Positions 7,864 through 17,017 of a stretch of 54,235 nt of DNA are shown in pieces. A program made the position numbers and the translations under genes. Positions within the stretch are counted from its first letter, which is position 1; every line of letters starts with the position of its first letter. The notes under the pieces are model-generated. The model searched no databases. It worked only from the letters and a program-made list of their open reading frames with translations, and had not been told where the DNA came from. The DNA is from Bradyrhizobium sp. 132 (GTDB lineage Bacteria > Pseudomonadota > Alphaproteobacteria > Rhizobiales > Xanthobacteraceae). Where the stretch lies: assembly GCF_023074185.1 (NCBI RefSeq), contig NZ_JADPKY010000067.1, positions 1 to 54,235 of the forward strand, in the 5' to 3' direction.

Positions 7864-9371
7864 TCACCGCGTCTCGTCCAGCGTGCAAATCACCGTGCAG
7901 ACGACACCGCGCGGCAGGAAGTCGATGGTCGCCTCGCCGCCGAGCTGGTCGCGCGCACTGCGCTCGATCAGGCGCGAGCCGAAGCCGCGCTGCACCGGCG
8001 CCGTCACCGGCGGTCCGCCGATCTCGGTCCAGATCAGGCGCAGCCGCGGCTTCGGCGCATCGGCGACGACCTCCCATTCCAGCGTCACCCGGCCGGTCTC
8101 GTTGGATAGCGCGCCGTACTTTGCGGCATTGGTGGCGATCTCGTGCACGATCATCGATAGCACCACGGCGAGCCGTGGCGACAGCGGCACCGCGGGTCCG
8201 GCCATGCGGATGCGCTCGGGATTGTTCAGCAGGAACGGCTGTAGCGCGCGGGCGATCACGTCCCGCAGCTCGGACCCCGCCCATTTCTCCTGGCTCAGCA
8301 AATTATGCGCTTCGGCCAGCGCGCCAAGCCGGCCCTCGAACTTCGTCCGCTCGTCCCGGCTTGAACTTCGGAATGTCTGCACCGCGATTGCCTGCATCAA
8401 GGCCAGCGTGTTCTTGACGCGGTGGTTGAGCTCATCGATCAGAAGATCGTGCAGCATCTCGCCGCGCGCGATCGTGGTCGCCATCCTGACCGCGAAGGTC
8501 AGGCCGGTCAGCAGCAGGATGCCGCCGATCAGGCTGGTGATCGCGATGTTGCGCCAGAGCGGAGCGATCAGCGAGCTCTCGGCGACGCCGGCCGCGACCG
8601 TCCATCCGGTCAGCTGCGACCGCGTGTAGGCTCCGGCCAGGGCGACGCCGTCGAGCGACACCGCCGGAAGCGATGCTGGCTGCTGCGGAACATCTCGGCG
8701 TAGAGCGAGGGCGACGCGCGCTTGCCGACGGTTTCGCTGGGGTTCGGCACGCGCGCGAATACGATCCCCTTGTTGTCGAGCAGCGACACCGTCCAAAGCT
8801 TGTCGGGCTGCTGCTTCTCCACCAGATCCTGGAAGATGCTGATCGGCGGGCTGAAGCAGAGGTCGTAAATCACCTCGCCGTTGCGGAGCACCGGAACCTC
8901 GACGGTGAGCACCTGTCGCCCATTGATCGCGCCGGTGAACAGGTCGGAATATTGCCGCGACCTGGTCGCAAATACCTTCTCGATGATCTCGATATGACCG
9001 CGTGGCGGCAGGCTTGCGGTGTCCTCCGTTGCCGAGGAGAACAGCAGCCGGCCGTTGCGATCGGAGATCAGCACGAGGCCGCCCTTGCCGTATTGGTCAA
9101 CGAAGCCGAGCGCGATGCGGCGGAAGTTCTGGAAGTCGTCGTTGCGCAGCGAATTCGTCAGCGCAAGAACCTGCAAGCCGCCAGTCATCCGCTGCACCTC
9201 GGAGTCCAGCACGAGGCGCATGCTGCGTACGTTCTCCAGCACGCGGCGGGTCGCGTCGTTCCGGTCCTGCTTGTAATTGTAGACGGCAATACCGACCGCA
9301 AAGACGATCAGCGGCAACATCGTTCCCGTGACCAGAAGAGCGAGCCGGACCGGCAGGGTGAGCTTTGACAA
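7864..9371 (-). pseudogene. HWE-family sensor histidine kinase, broken by a one-base frameshift
   Basis: Two reverse frames together make one kinase. The N-terminal frame (from about 9371) has a membrane helix (LALLVTGTMLPLIVFAVGIA) and a periplasmic Cache-like sensor. The second frame has the second membrane helix, the HWE phospho-acceptor region (ELNHRVKNTLALMQ, then WAGSELRDVI) and the ATPase (HEIATNAAKYGALS). The frames swap at about 8661-8668. One extra G in CCGG would restore FRAVSLDGVAL, matching the usual junction of Cache and second helix. The start (TTG at 9371) has no clear ribosome site. This may be a real pseudogene or a base-calling error; the downstream half is intact. Confidence 0.75.
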
Positions 9372-9587
9372 AACGCGGGCGTCCCGGTTCCGGCGCAGCG
9401 GCGCCGGATTATGATTTTGGGGGGACCATACGGGTGGGACTTGCGCTGCGCCACGATTTTCGCGTTCGGCGGGCCGTTGAAAGATGAGATATTGCAGCGC
9501 AGCCGGGGACGCCTGCGCGTCAGCTCATGTTGATCGCGGTCAGCAGCAGACACATGGCGTAGGCGGCCGCCTTGCGTCACGCCTTGA

Positions 9588-9929
9588 TCAGTCGATTTCC
9601 TGAACGACCGTGCGCGAAGCGGGATCCACTAGCATCACGCGATCGCCGGTATAGACATAGCGATACCTGGTGAGGGAGGGACCCCAATCCGTCGGAACCG
9701 GCTCGAGCTCGACCTCGCTCGGCACCGTCGCGCCGACGATGATTTTTTCCTTCGTCGTAACCGGGCGAACGCGGTGCTCGGTGACGTAGGATTGGATCCT
9801 GGTTCGGTATTGCGGCTCGATCTGAACCGCTGTCGCGTGCCCGGTTCCGGTGGTCACCACGGCGGATTGCGCGAAAGCGCCGGTCGTCATCAGGATGGCC
9901 GCGGCGGATAGCAAAAACAGCTTCTTCAT
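9588..9929 (-). CDS. Small secreted DUF1236-domain protein
   Basis: A 113-residue protein. A signal peptide (MKKLFLLSAAAILMTTGAFA, residues 1-20) is followed by a DUF1236-like domain (RIQSYVTEHRVRPVT, VGATVPSEVELEPVP, then YRYVYTGDRVMLVDPASRTVVQEI). It is a minimal version of the domain inside the larger protein at 4055-5767. The ATG has GGAGG six bases upstream, which decides against a longer frame. Periplasmic; biochemical role unknown. Confidence 0.8.
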   Translation of the reverse strand: MKKLFLLSAAAILMTTGAFAQSAVVTTGTGHATAVQIEPQYRTRIQSYVTEHRVRPVTTKEKIIVGATVPSEVELEPVPTDWGPSLTRYRYVYTGDRVMLVDPASRTVVQEID

Positions 9930-10069
9930 ATTGTCCTCCACGTAAGACCAAGCGCCGCACCAACATTCCACCGCAGGCACCGTTCCCCGAAGTCAGGAAC
10001 AAAGTGCCATTTTTTCCCGTTGTTCGGATCGACCGGACCGAAATGCCCGGCAGCTGGAGGAGGAAGATC

Positions 10070-10303
10070 ATGAACACGAAGCTTGCGACTGCGGCATTGA
10101 TGATTGCCGCATTCTCCCTACCGGCGTTCGCGGCCAACGAGTTCTACGTCGTGCAGGACGTCAAGACCAAGAAGTGCACCATCATCGACAAGAAGCCGAC
10201 GGACACGTCGATGGCCGTCGTCAGCCCGTCGGGCACCATCTACAAGTCGCGCACCGAGGCTGAAAGCGGCATGAAGACCGTCAAGGTCTGCACGTCCAAC
10301 TGA
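10070..10303 (+). CDS. Small secreted hypothetical protein, 77 residues
   Basis: A signal peptide (residues 1-21, ATAALMIAAFSLPAFA) precedes a roughly 55-residue mature domain containing NEFYVVQDVKTKKCTIIDKK and ending VKVCTSN. The two cysteines could form one disulfide. GGAGGAGGAAG precedes the ATG. The next small gene starts 13 bases after this stop with its own GGAGG, so the two form a mini-operon. The family is seen in Bradyrhizobium-type genomes, but its function is unknown. Confidence 0.75.
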   Translation: MNTKLATAALMIAAFSLPAFAANEFYVVQDVKTKKCTIIDKKPTDTSMAVVSPSGTIYKSRTEAESGMKTVKVCTSN

Positions 10304-10316
10304 GGAGGATGACACA

Positions 10317-10397
10317 ATGCCCGTTCTGATTCTGTGGGCCGTGCCGGCCGTGCTGGTGATCGGCGGCGGCATCTATCTGATTGGCCATTTGCACTAA
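10317..10397 (+). CDS. 26-residue single-pass membrane peptide
   Basis: ATG to TAA encodes 26 residues. They begin MPVLILWAVPAVLVIGGG and end IGHLH, so almost the whole peptide is one transmembrane helix. GGAGGA lies six bases upstream and overlaps the region just after the stop of the preceding secreted-protein gene. The strong ribosome site, tight spacing and coherent hydrophobicity support a real small protein. Function unknown; possibly a partner or regulator of an inner-membrane complex. Confidence 0.6.
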   Translation: MPVLILWAVPAVLVIGGGIYLIGHLH

Positions 10398-10686
10398 AGT
10401 GCTGCGGAAGGCGAGCGGGTCTGTGCGTGCAGCGCACAGGTCCGCAAGCCTCTGTCTGATACGAGAAGGAGAAGGGCTCCCCTCAGCGCGCCACGCGTCG
10501 GCAGGAGTGCAAGTTGCAGTGCAACAGCTCGCGCAAGGGGTGGCCCTGCGACGAAGAGGACCTCCCGCGCACGCGAAATGACTTCCGTCCCGCCGACGTT
10601 TTCCATACGCTTCCCTCTCGCAAGCCGTATACCGGCTGCGCTCACGGCCCGGCGACAGGGCCGGAGTATCAAAGGGAGGGGAGACG

Positions 10687-11685
10687 ATGAAGCGAAGATC
10701 ATTTCTCGCTGGGCTCGGTGCGACCACTGCGGCGGCTGCGATTGGAATGCCGTCGATCCTCAGGGCGCAGGCGCCCGTTACGCTGAACGGCGCGGTCCAG
10801 TTCAACGACGACCACGCCTTCAACCGGGCACTGCTCCGCTTCGAAGAGCTGGTGAAGAAGTATTACGGCAAGCCGGTCAACTTCACGCTGCACAGGAATT
10901 CTTCGCTCGGCCTCGAAAAACAATATTTCGAGTACATGTCGCAGGGCAAAGCCGTCGACTACGGCATCGTCTCGCCGGCTCACATGTCGACCTTTGCCAA
11001 GGCGGCCCCGTTCATCGACGCGCCCTTCGTGTTCAAGGGCATCGAACACATGAACAAGGTGGTTGAAGCCAATATCCTGGCGCCGATCGCCGACGAGGTC
11101 GCGGCCAAGGCCGAGGTCGTTCTGATCGGCTATTCCGGCGGTGGCATCCGCAACATCTTCGCCAACAAGCCGCTCAAGAATCTCGCCGACCTCAAGGGCC
11201 TCAAGGTGCGCGTACAAGGCGCGCCGATCTGGTCGAAGACCTTTGCGGCCGTCGGCATGAGCCCGACGGTGATCGCCTATAACGAAATCTACAACGCGAT
11301 CCAGAACGGCGTGATATCGGCCGGCGAGAACGAGGCGGCCGGCGTCGAGGCGATGAAGTTCTACGAAGTGGCCCCGCATCTCAACCTGACCCACCACGCC
11401 GTGTCGATCCGGCCGATCTGCTTCTCGGTGAAGACGCTGAAGACCTTGCCCAAGGACTTGCAGGACGCGATCATGAAGGCCGGCAAGGAGGCCGGCGATT
11501 ACGGCCGTCAGGTGGAGTCGAGCGAAGAGGTCGTCAAGCTCGACGCGCTGGAGAAGGCAGGCAAGCTCAAGCGCGTTCCCTTCGAAGAGCGGGACGCCAT
11601 GAAGAAGCTCGCCGACCCCGTGATGGCCACCTACGCCAAGGAAATCGGCGCGGAAGGCATTTTCGAGAAGATCAACGTCGTCTGA
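10687..11685 (+). CDS. TRAP transporter solute-binding subunit (DctP family)
   Basis: A 332-residue periplasmic binding protein. A twin-arginine-type signal (KRRSFLAGLG to SILRAQA, about 27 residues) precedes a DctP fold. The family's central region is clear (GLKVRVQGAPIWSKTFAAVG, then ENEAAGVEAMKFYEVA), and the conserved Arg of VRVQ is expected to grip a substrate carboxylate. GGGAGGGGAGACG precedes the ATG. It is the first gene of a P-Q-M operon, with a stem-loop between it and the membrane genes. The ligand is probably an organic or sugar acid but is not determinable here. Confidence 0.9.
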   Translation: MKRRSFLAGLGATTAAAAIGMPSILRAQAPVTLNGAVQFNDDHAFNRALLRFEELVKKYYGKPVNFTLHRNSSLGLEKQYFEYMSQGKAVDYGIVSPAHMSTFAKAAPFIDAPFVFKGIEHMNKVVEANILAPIADEVAAKAEVVLIGYSGGGIRNIFANKPLKNLADLKGLKVRVQGAPIWSKTFAAVGMSPTVIAYNEIYNAIQNGVISAGENEAAGVEAMKFYEVAPHLNLTHHAVSIRPICFSVKTLKTLPKDLQDAIMKAGKEAGDYGRQVESSEEVVKLDALEKAGKLKRVPFEERDAMKKLADPVMATYAKEIGAEGIFEKINVV

Positions 11686-11715
11686 GAACTGCCGCTGCCC
11701 ACGCGACAGGACGTC

Positions 11716-11739
11716 GGGGCAAGCCGGACGGCTTGCCCC
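11716..11739 (+). other. Intercistronic stem-loop between TRAP binding protein and permease genes
   Basis: A perfect 10-bp GC stem (11716-11725 with 11730-11739, loop GGAC) without a T-run. Placed between a highly expressed binding-protein gene and its membrane partners, it probably protects the upstream message or causes partial termination. Confidence 0.65.
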
Positions 11740-11769
11740 ATTCTGAGATTGTGATCCCCCGGAGCCGTG

Positions 11770-12285
11770 ATGACTGAAATATCGATGCCACCGAACCCGT
11801 CGCCATGGCGACGAGCAACGGCGGCCTATGCAAAGCTGCTGGAGATCCTGCTCGCCGCCTGTGTCGGCATTCTGGTTATTCCGGTCACGTTGCAGATCGT
11901 CTCGCGCTACACGCCTTTGATTCCGTCCTACATCTGGACCGAGGAGATGGCGCGGTTCATGTTCGTCTGGACGATCATGATCGGTGCCATGGTCGGCATA
12001 AGAGAGTCGCAGCATTTTGAAGTCGACGTCTGGCCCGACCTGTCGCGGCGGTCGGAGGCGGCGGTACGGATCCTCGCGCGGCTCGGCGTGCTGGCGCTGG
12101 CGCTGGTGTTCGTATCCGCCGGCATCGAGTTCACGCGCTTCGCCTGGAACAGAACTTCGGAGCTGGCTGATCTGCCGCTTTGGCTGATCCACGTCGCCTG
12201 GCCGGTGGCGGGCGTGACGTGGATCGTGTTCGCCGGTGAACAGATCGTCGACGAGATGCGGATTCTGGTTGGGGCAAATCGATGA
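11770..12285 (+). CDS. TRAP transporter small membrane subunit (DctQ family)
   Basis: A 171-residue protein with four hydrophobic segments (about 24-44, 60-80, 97-117 and 135-160). The family motif WTEEMARFMFVWTIMIGA lies between the first two. DctQ connects to the large DctM subunit in the inner membrane. The ATG follows GGAG; an adjacent GTG three bases earlier is an alternative start. Its last four bases overlap the start of the DctM gene, which shows coupled translation. Confidence 0.9.
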   Translation: MTEISMPPNPSPWRRATAAYAKLLEILLAACVGILVIPVTLQIVSRYTPLIPSYIWTEEMARFMFVWTIMIGAMVGIRESQHFEVDVWPDLSRRSEAAVRILARLGVLALALVFVSAGIEFTRFAWNRTSELADLPLWLIHVAWPVAGVTWIVFAGEQIVDEMRILVGANR

Positions 12286-13601
12286 GCGGCAATGTTCTTT
12301 CTGCCGGACAGGCCGCGATGGTCCTGTTCGGTACTTTCTTTGGCCTGCTCATCATACGCGTGCCGGTCGCCTTCGCGCTTGGGCTTGCCTGCGTGCCGAT
12401 CCTGCTGATCGAGCCGCATCTGTCGCTGATGACGCTCGCGCAGGAAACCTTCAATGCCTACAATTCATTCATCCTGCTGGCGGTGCCGTTCTTCCTGCTG
12501 ACGGCGAATCTGATGAGTATCGGCGGCATCACCGACCGGCTGGTGGCGCTGTCGCGCTCGATGGTCGGGCACTGGCCGGGGTCGCTGGCGCAGATCAACG
12601 TCGTGCTGTCGGTGTTCTTTGCCGGCATCTCCGGCTCCTCCACCGCGGACGCGGCGAGCCAGTCCAAGATCTTCATCGATGCCCAGACCAAGGAGGGTTA
12701 CGACCTCTCGTTCTCCATCGCCATCACCGCGGTCTCGGCCGTGCTCGCCGTCATCATCCCGCCCTCGATCCTGATGATCGTGTGGGGCGGGCTGATCTCA
12801 ACCTCGATCGCCGCGATGTATCTCGCGGGCATCGTGCCGGGATTGTTGATCGCCGGCGCGCAGATGGCGACAGTGCATGTCTATGCCGTGCGCCGCGGCT
12901 ATCCGACCTATCCGAAGGACACCTGGAGGGAGATGTGCTGCGCCATCTGGCGCTCGATACCGGCGCTGATGACGCCGTTCATCATTGTCGGCGGCATCCT
13001 GCTGGGGTGGTTCACCGCGACCGAATCCGCCTGCGTCGCGGTGCTTTATTCCGTAGCGCTGTCGACATTCTTTTACCGTGAAACCGGCGCGCGCGAACTC
13101 TACAGGGCGTTGCTCGACACCGGGCGCCTGGCCGGCGTCGCGCTCTTCTGCGTGGGCACCGCGAGCGCGTTCGGCTGGCTGTTGGCTTATTACAGGATCC
13201 CGCAGGAACTGCTGGCCAACGTCTCGACCTGGGGCATGGGTGCGATCGGGGCCGGCTTCTTCATCGCGTTCTGCTTTCTGGTGGTGGGCTGTTTTCTCGA
13301 CGCCATCCCGGCGATCATCATCGTCGGTACTGTGCTGGAGCCGCTCGCTAGGTCCGTAGACCTCCATCCGGTCCAGTTCGCGATTATTTCCATTATATCG
13401 CTCGCCTTCGGGCTGGTGACGCCACCCTATGGCTTATGTCTGATGATCGCCTGTTCGATCGCCGGCGTGCGGCTGCGTTATGCGCTGAAGGACACGGTGA
13501 TCATGCTGATTCCGATGCTGCTCGTCCTGGCGGCAGTCATCGTCTGGCCAAGCGTGTCGCTGTTCCTGCCGCGGCTGATCGTACCGGAGATGTTGAAATG
13601 A
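12282..13601 (+). CDS. TRAP transporter large permease subunit (DctM family)
   Basis: A 439-residue polytopic membrane protein with about 12 helices, the ion-coupled translocation subunit of the TRAP system. Family signatures are visible: AVPFFLLTANLM, SGSSTADAASQS, AVIIPPSILMIVWG and the C-terminal FGLVTPPYGLCLMIA. The ATGA overlap with DctQ confirms the start. With the DctP and DctQ genes it forms a complete Na+-driven importer. The operon ends 22 bases before a convergent serine hydrolase gene. Confidence 0.93.
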   Translation: MSGNVLSAGQAAMVLFGTFFGLLIIRVPVAFALGLACVPILLIEPHLSLMTLAQETFNAYNSFILLAVPFFLLTANLMSIGGITDRLVALSRSMVGHWPGSLAQINVVLSVFFAGISGSSTADAASQSKIFIDAQTKEGYDLSFSIAITAVSAVLAVIIPPSILMIVWGGLISTSIAAMYLAGIVPGLLIAGAQMATVHVYAVRRGYPTYPKDTWREMCCAIWRSIPALMTPFIIVGGILLGWFTATESACVAVLYSVALSTFFYRETGARELYRALLDTGRLAGVALFCVGTASAFGWLLAYYRIPQELLANVSTWGMGAIGAGFFIAFCFLVVGCFLDAIPAIIIVGTVLEPLARSVDLHPVQFAIISIISLAFGLVTPPYGLCLMIACSIAGVRLRYALKDTVIMLIPMLLVLAAVIVWPSVSLFLPRLIVPEMLK

Positions 13602-13623
13602 GCGGGGCGTGATCCCTGTTGGC

Positions 13624-14898
13624 CTAGAGATTGCTCTCGGTGATCGCGGCGTAGACCATGCTGCGCAGCTCGCGCCGGATCGGATAGGCGCTCGACGGCA
13701 GCACTTGCGTCATGAAGATCGCAATCAGCTCCTCGGCCGGGTCGATCCAGAACGAGGTGGTGGCCGCGCCGCCCCAATTGTACTCGCCGGGGCTGCCGGC
13801 GATCAGCGTCTCGGCCGGCCGCATGGTCACGGCGAAGCCGAGGCCGAAGCCGATGCCGTTATAGGCAGCTTCGGAGAACAGGGAGCGCGACACTTCGGGC
13901 AGCGAACGGCCGCCCGGAATGTGATTGCTCGTCATCAACGCCAGCGTCTTCGGCCCGATCAGCCTGACGCCGCCGAGCTCGCCGCCATTGAGCAACGTGC
14001 GGCAGAAGGTGAGATAGTCGGCAACTGTCGAGCAGAGGCCGCCGCCGCCGGAGATGAAGGAGGGCGGGACGAGGAACGAGCTCGTCGCCGGATCGTCCTG
14101 GAGCGTCAGGCCCTCGCGCCGCTGACCGGCATGAAAGGTCATGCCGCCACCCGGGTCGGCCGAGTAACAGGCGGCGAACCGGTGGGCCTTGGAAGCCGGC
14201 ACGTGGAAATCAGTGTCGGTCATGCCGAGTGGATCGAGGATGCGTTGTTTCAGGAACTGCTCGAAGGGAATCCCGGAGATCTTGCCGACGAGGTAGCCGA
14301 GCACGTCGGTCGCGACCGAGTAGTTCCAGGCATCGCCCGGCGAGAACTCCAGCGGGATTTTAGCGAGGCTCTCGATCATGGTCTGGAGCGTGCCTGACTT
14401 CTCGACCTCGCCGATCTTTTCAGTGCGGTAGGCGGCGTCGACGTTGGAGCGCTGCTGGAAGCCGTAGGTGAGGCCGGCGGTGTGGCGCAGGAGGTCGACG
14501 ATCAGCATCGGCCGCGACGGCGGCCGGGTCAGGAAGGCCGGCGCGTTGCCGGCGACGAACACGCCGAGATCCTTCCACTCCGGAATGTACTTGGCGACGG
14601 GCTCGTCGATCGCAACGAGGCCCTGCTCAACCAGCATCATAAAGGCGACGCTGGTGAGCGGCTTGGTCATGGAATAGATGCGGTAGATGGTGTCGTCCTT
14701 GACCGGCAGCTTGTGCTCGACGTCGGCAAAACCCTGAACCGAACTATGCGCAATCTTGCCGCGCCGATAGACCAGGAGATGCGTGCCCGGGAAGCGGCCG
14801 GCATCGATGTAGCGGCTCTTCAGATGCGCATCGACGCGGTCAAGCGCGACCTTGGACATACCGACGGATTCGGGCGAGGCGGGGGTAGGGGCGAGCAT
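13624..14898 (-). CDS. Beta-lactamase-family serine hydrolase (class C/esterase EstB type)
   Basis: A 424-residue enzyme. The SxxK nucleophile motif SMTK is at residues 76-79 and the Tyr motif is in WNYSVATDVLGY. Late Gly-rich sequence (NWGGAATTSFWIDP) supplies the strand near the third motif. No signal peptide is seen, so it is probably a cytoplasmic carboxylesterase or peptidase rather than an antibiotic-resistance enzyme. GGAGGAACTG before the ATG decides the start against a longer frame. It is convergent with the TRAP operon and divergent from the dioxygenase gene. Confidence 0.88.
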   Translation of the reverse strand: MLAPTPASPESVGMSKVALDRVDAHLKSRYIDAGRFPGTHLLVYRRGKIAHSSVQGFADVEHKLPVKDDTIYRIYSMTKPLTSVAFMMLVEQGLVAIDEPVAKYIPEWKDLGVFVAGNAPAFLTRPPSRPMLIVDLLRHTAGLTYGFQQRSNVDAAYRTEKIGEVEKSGTLQTMIESLAKIPLEFSPGDAWNYSVATDVLGYLVGKISGIPFEQFLKQRILDPLGMTDTDFHVPASKAHRFAACYSADPGGGMTFHAGQRREGLTLQDDPATSSFLVPPSFISGGGGLCSTVADYLTFCRTLLNGGELGGVRLIGPKTLALMTSNHIPGGRSLPEVSRSLFSEAAYNGIGFGLGFAVTMRPAETLIAGSPGEYNWGGAATTSFWIDPAEELIAIFMTQVLPSSAYPIRRELRSMVYAAITESNL

Positions 14899-15071
14899 CA
14901 GTTCCTCCGGGCAGTTTTTCTGGGAAGGTTGATAGCCGAAATGGCAGCCCCATTCCAAGCGCGTTGCACTTAACGCCGCCCGGCCGACTGGTGTAGTCTC
15001 CACCTTGGAACGCCTCCAGGGAGCCGCAAAGATCCCCATGGGCCCACGAGAAAATCGCAGGCAAACGCACC

Positions 15072-15989
15072 ATGACCCAGTTCAACGAGACCGAACTCAC
15101 CGAAGCCGTCTTCCGGAGCTTTGACCAGACACCCGACCCGCGCGCGAAATTCCTGCTCCAGGAATTGGTGAAGTCGCTGCACGATTACGTGAGCAAGACC
15201 GGCCTCACCTTCGAGGAATGGGAATACGCTATCGATTTCCTGACCCGCACCGGCCAGAAATGCACGGATACCCGCCAGGAATTCATCCTCCTGTCCGACG
15301 TGCTCGGCGTCTCCATGCTGGTCGACGCAGTCAACCACCGCGAGCGCGAGGGCGCCACCCAGACCACCGTGCTCGGGCCGTTCTATGTCGGCGAGCACAA
15401 GGTGACGGCGCACGGCACCGACATCTCTCCGAACAATCAAACCGGCGAACGGATGTTCGTGCAGAGCCGCGTCACCGATCTCAACGGCAAGCCGCTCGCG
15501 AATGTCCCCGTCGATGTCTGGCATGCCGATGATGACGGCTTCTACGATTCACAGAAGCCGAACTATGACGAGGTCGGCGCCTCCGCGCGGGCGCGCTTCA
15601 TCACGGATGGCGACGGCCGCTTCTTCTTCCGCACCATCTTGCCGTGCAGCTATCCGATCCCGACCGATGGTCCGGTCGGCGAGATGATCATGCAGACCAA
15701 CCGCCACCCGATGCGCCCGGCGCATGTGCATTTCCTGGTGAATGCCAAGGGCTACGAGCCGCTGATCACCCATGTCTTCATGGACGGCGACAAATATCTG
15801 GATTCCGACGTGGTGTTCGGGGTCAAGGACGATCTCGTCGCCAAGGTCGAGCCGCGCAACGATCCGGCGATGCCCGACGGCTCCAAGGCAAGCGGGCAGT
15901 GGCACTTGATGAGCTACGAATTCCACCTCAAGCCGGGCGGCGGCATGGCGCCGAAGCCGCTGGGGACGAAGGCGGAGGAGCCGGCCTGA
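15072..15989 (+). CDS. Intradiol ring-cleavage dioxygenase (hydroxyquinol/catechol 1,2-dioxygenase type)
   Basis: A 305-residue cytoplasmic non-haem Fe(III) enzyme. An N-terminal helical dimerisation domain (about 1-100, EFILLSDVLGVSMLVDAVNH) precedes the catalytic beta-sandwich (VPVDVWHADDDGFYDSQ, then RPAHVHFLV with the His ligands and upstream Tyr ligands). This architecture belongs to catechol and hydroxyquinol 1,2-dioxygenases rather than protocatechuate dioxygenase. It would open a dihydroxylated aromatic ring to a muconate or maleylacetate. No other ring-cleavage pathway gene is adjacent, so the exact substrate is uncertain. Confidence 0.88.
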   Translation: MTQFNETELTEAVFRSFDQTPDPRAKFLLQELVKSLHDYVSKTGLTFEEWEYAIDFLTRTGQKCTDTRQEFILLSDVLGVSMLVDAVNHREREGATQTTVLGPFYVGEHKVTAHGTDISPNNQTGERMFVQSRVTDLNGKPLANVPVDVWHADDDGFYDSQKPNYDEVGASARARFITDGDGRFFFRTILPCSYPIPTDGPVGEMIMQTNRHPMRPAHVHFLVNAKGYEPLITHVFMDGDKYLDSDVVFGVKDDLVAKVEPRNDPAMPDGSKASGQWHLMSYEFHLKPGGGMAPKPLGTKAEEPA

Positions 15990-16022
15990 CGGTCAGGCGC
16001 GAGCCGCGCGCGCCCGCCCCCC

Positions 16023-16916
16023 TCATCTCCAGATAAAGGCCGCCAGCTCGTCAGGCGTCCCCATGGGGAAGGCTTCCTTCATAAAGTCGAGGAAGGCGGA
16101 TACGCGCGCGCTTAGGAGCCGGCGCGATGGATAGAGCGTCCACAACGCGATCTCTGGTCCGTCGATGTCGCCCCAATGCACCAGCGTGCCGGCAGCCAGG
16201 TCGTGACTGACCAGTGACACCGGAAGGCGTGCGGCGCCGACGCCCGCCCGGACTGCATCGCGGACCATGACGAGCGATGACAGCCGAAGGACTGGATCAA
16301 CCGCGATGCGCGATCTTCCGCTTGGCACCGTCACTTCCCAGGTTGTCAGCTGGTCGCCCGGTCCGCGCATGACAGCCGGCACAGCGATACCGTCCCTCGG
16401 TCGTTTCAGGTCCGGGCTCGCCACGACGACCAGCCGATCGCGCAGGAAGATTCGTCCGACAAGGCTGTCATCTGGATCGGGATTGACCCGGATCACCAGA
16501 TCATACCCCTCCTCCACCATGTCGACGGAGCGATCTTCCGTCGAGACCTCAAGACGGACCTGCGGATATCTGAGCGCGAACCCGGCCGCGAGTTTCCCCA
16601 TCGCAGTCTGAGAGAACAGCAAAGGCGCGCTGATCCGCATCCTGCCTCGCGGGCTGTCCCCGCCCGAAGCGATCGCTGCCGCCGTCTCGTCGAGCTCGGT
16701 GAGCAATGCCCCCGTCCGCTTGTAAAGGGCGCGTCCTTCCTGGGTGAGTTTCACGGCGCGCGCGCCGCGCTCGAACAGGCGCAGGTCGAGCGCGGCTTCC
16801 AGCTCCGCGACCCGGCGGGAGAGGGTGGCTTTCGGACGTCCGGCGGCCCGTGCGGCGCGTCCGAACCCGCCGTGCCGGGCGACGAGATTGAAATCGGCGA
16901 GTGCGAGCAGGTCCAT
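16023..16916 (-). CDS. LysR-family regulator (divergent from the NmrA-like gene)
   Basis: A 297-residue regulator. The helix-turn-helix is at about 2-60 (GGFGRAARAAGRPKATLSRRVAELE, LRLFERGARAVKLTQEG) and the effector domain at about 88-290. The GRMRISAPLLFSQ and VRAGVGAARLP contexts are typical of the AaeR/DsdC-like LysR subset. It is transcribed away from the NAD-binding oxidoreductase gene, with a 101-bp shared promoter that contains a perfect inverted repeat. It probably controls that neighbour and itself. The inducer is unknown. Confidence 0.88.
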   Translation of the reverse strand: MDLLALADFNLVARHGGFGRAARAAGRPKATLSRRVAELEAALDLRLFERGARAVKLTQEGRALYKRTGALLTELDETAAAIASGGDSPRGRMRISAPLLFSQTAMGKLAAGFALRYPQVRLEVSTEDRSVDMVEEGYDLVIRVNPDPDDSLVGRIFLRDRLVVVASPDLKRPRDGIAVPAVMRGPGDQLTTWEVTVPSGRSRIAVDPVLRLSSLVMVRDAVRAGVGAARLPVSLVSHDLAAGTLVHWGDIDGPEIALWTLYPSRRLLSARVSAFLDFMKEAFPMGTPDELAAFIWR

Positions 16917-16930
16917 CGTTCCACCAGTGA

Positions 16931-16958
16931 GACAGTCTGTTCAAATATAGCGACTGTC
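16931..16958. promoter_or_regulatory. Inverted-repeat operator in the LysR/NmrA divergent promoter
   Basis: GACAGTC and GACTGTC form perfect 7-bp arms around a 14-base AT-richer spacer, 28 bp in all. It sits 15 bp from the LysR start codon and about 60 bp before the divergent gene. LysR proteins usually bind dyads in exactly such shared promoters, so this is the likely recognition site. Confidence 0.55.
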
Positions 16959-17017
16959 GGTCCGAATGTGGATCACTAATTTCCCGGGTGTCTTCTGACC
17001 CAACCGGAGTGATCCCC

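Noticed and set aside
10699..12192. Long reverse open frame across the TRAP genes
   Set aside because: Asp/Arg/His-rich shadow of the DctP and DctQ genes; no ribosome site, signal or fold features.
13624..14898. Antibiotic-resistance beta-lactamase
   Set aside because: SxxK and Tyr motifs are shared with esterases and peptidases; there is no signal peptide or resistance context, so only serine hydrolase is claimed.
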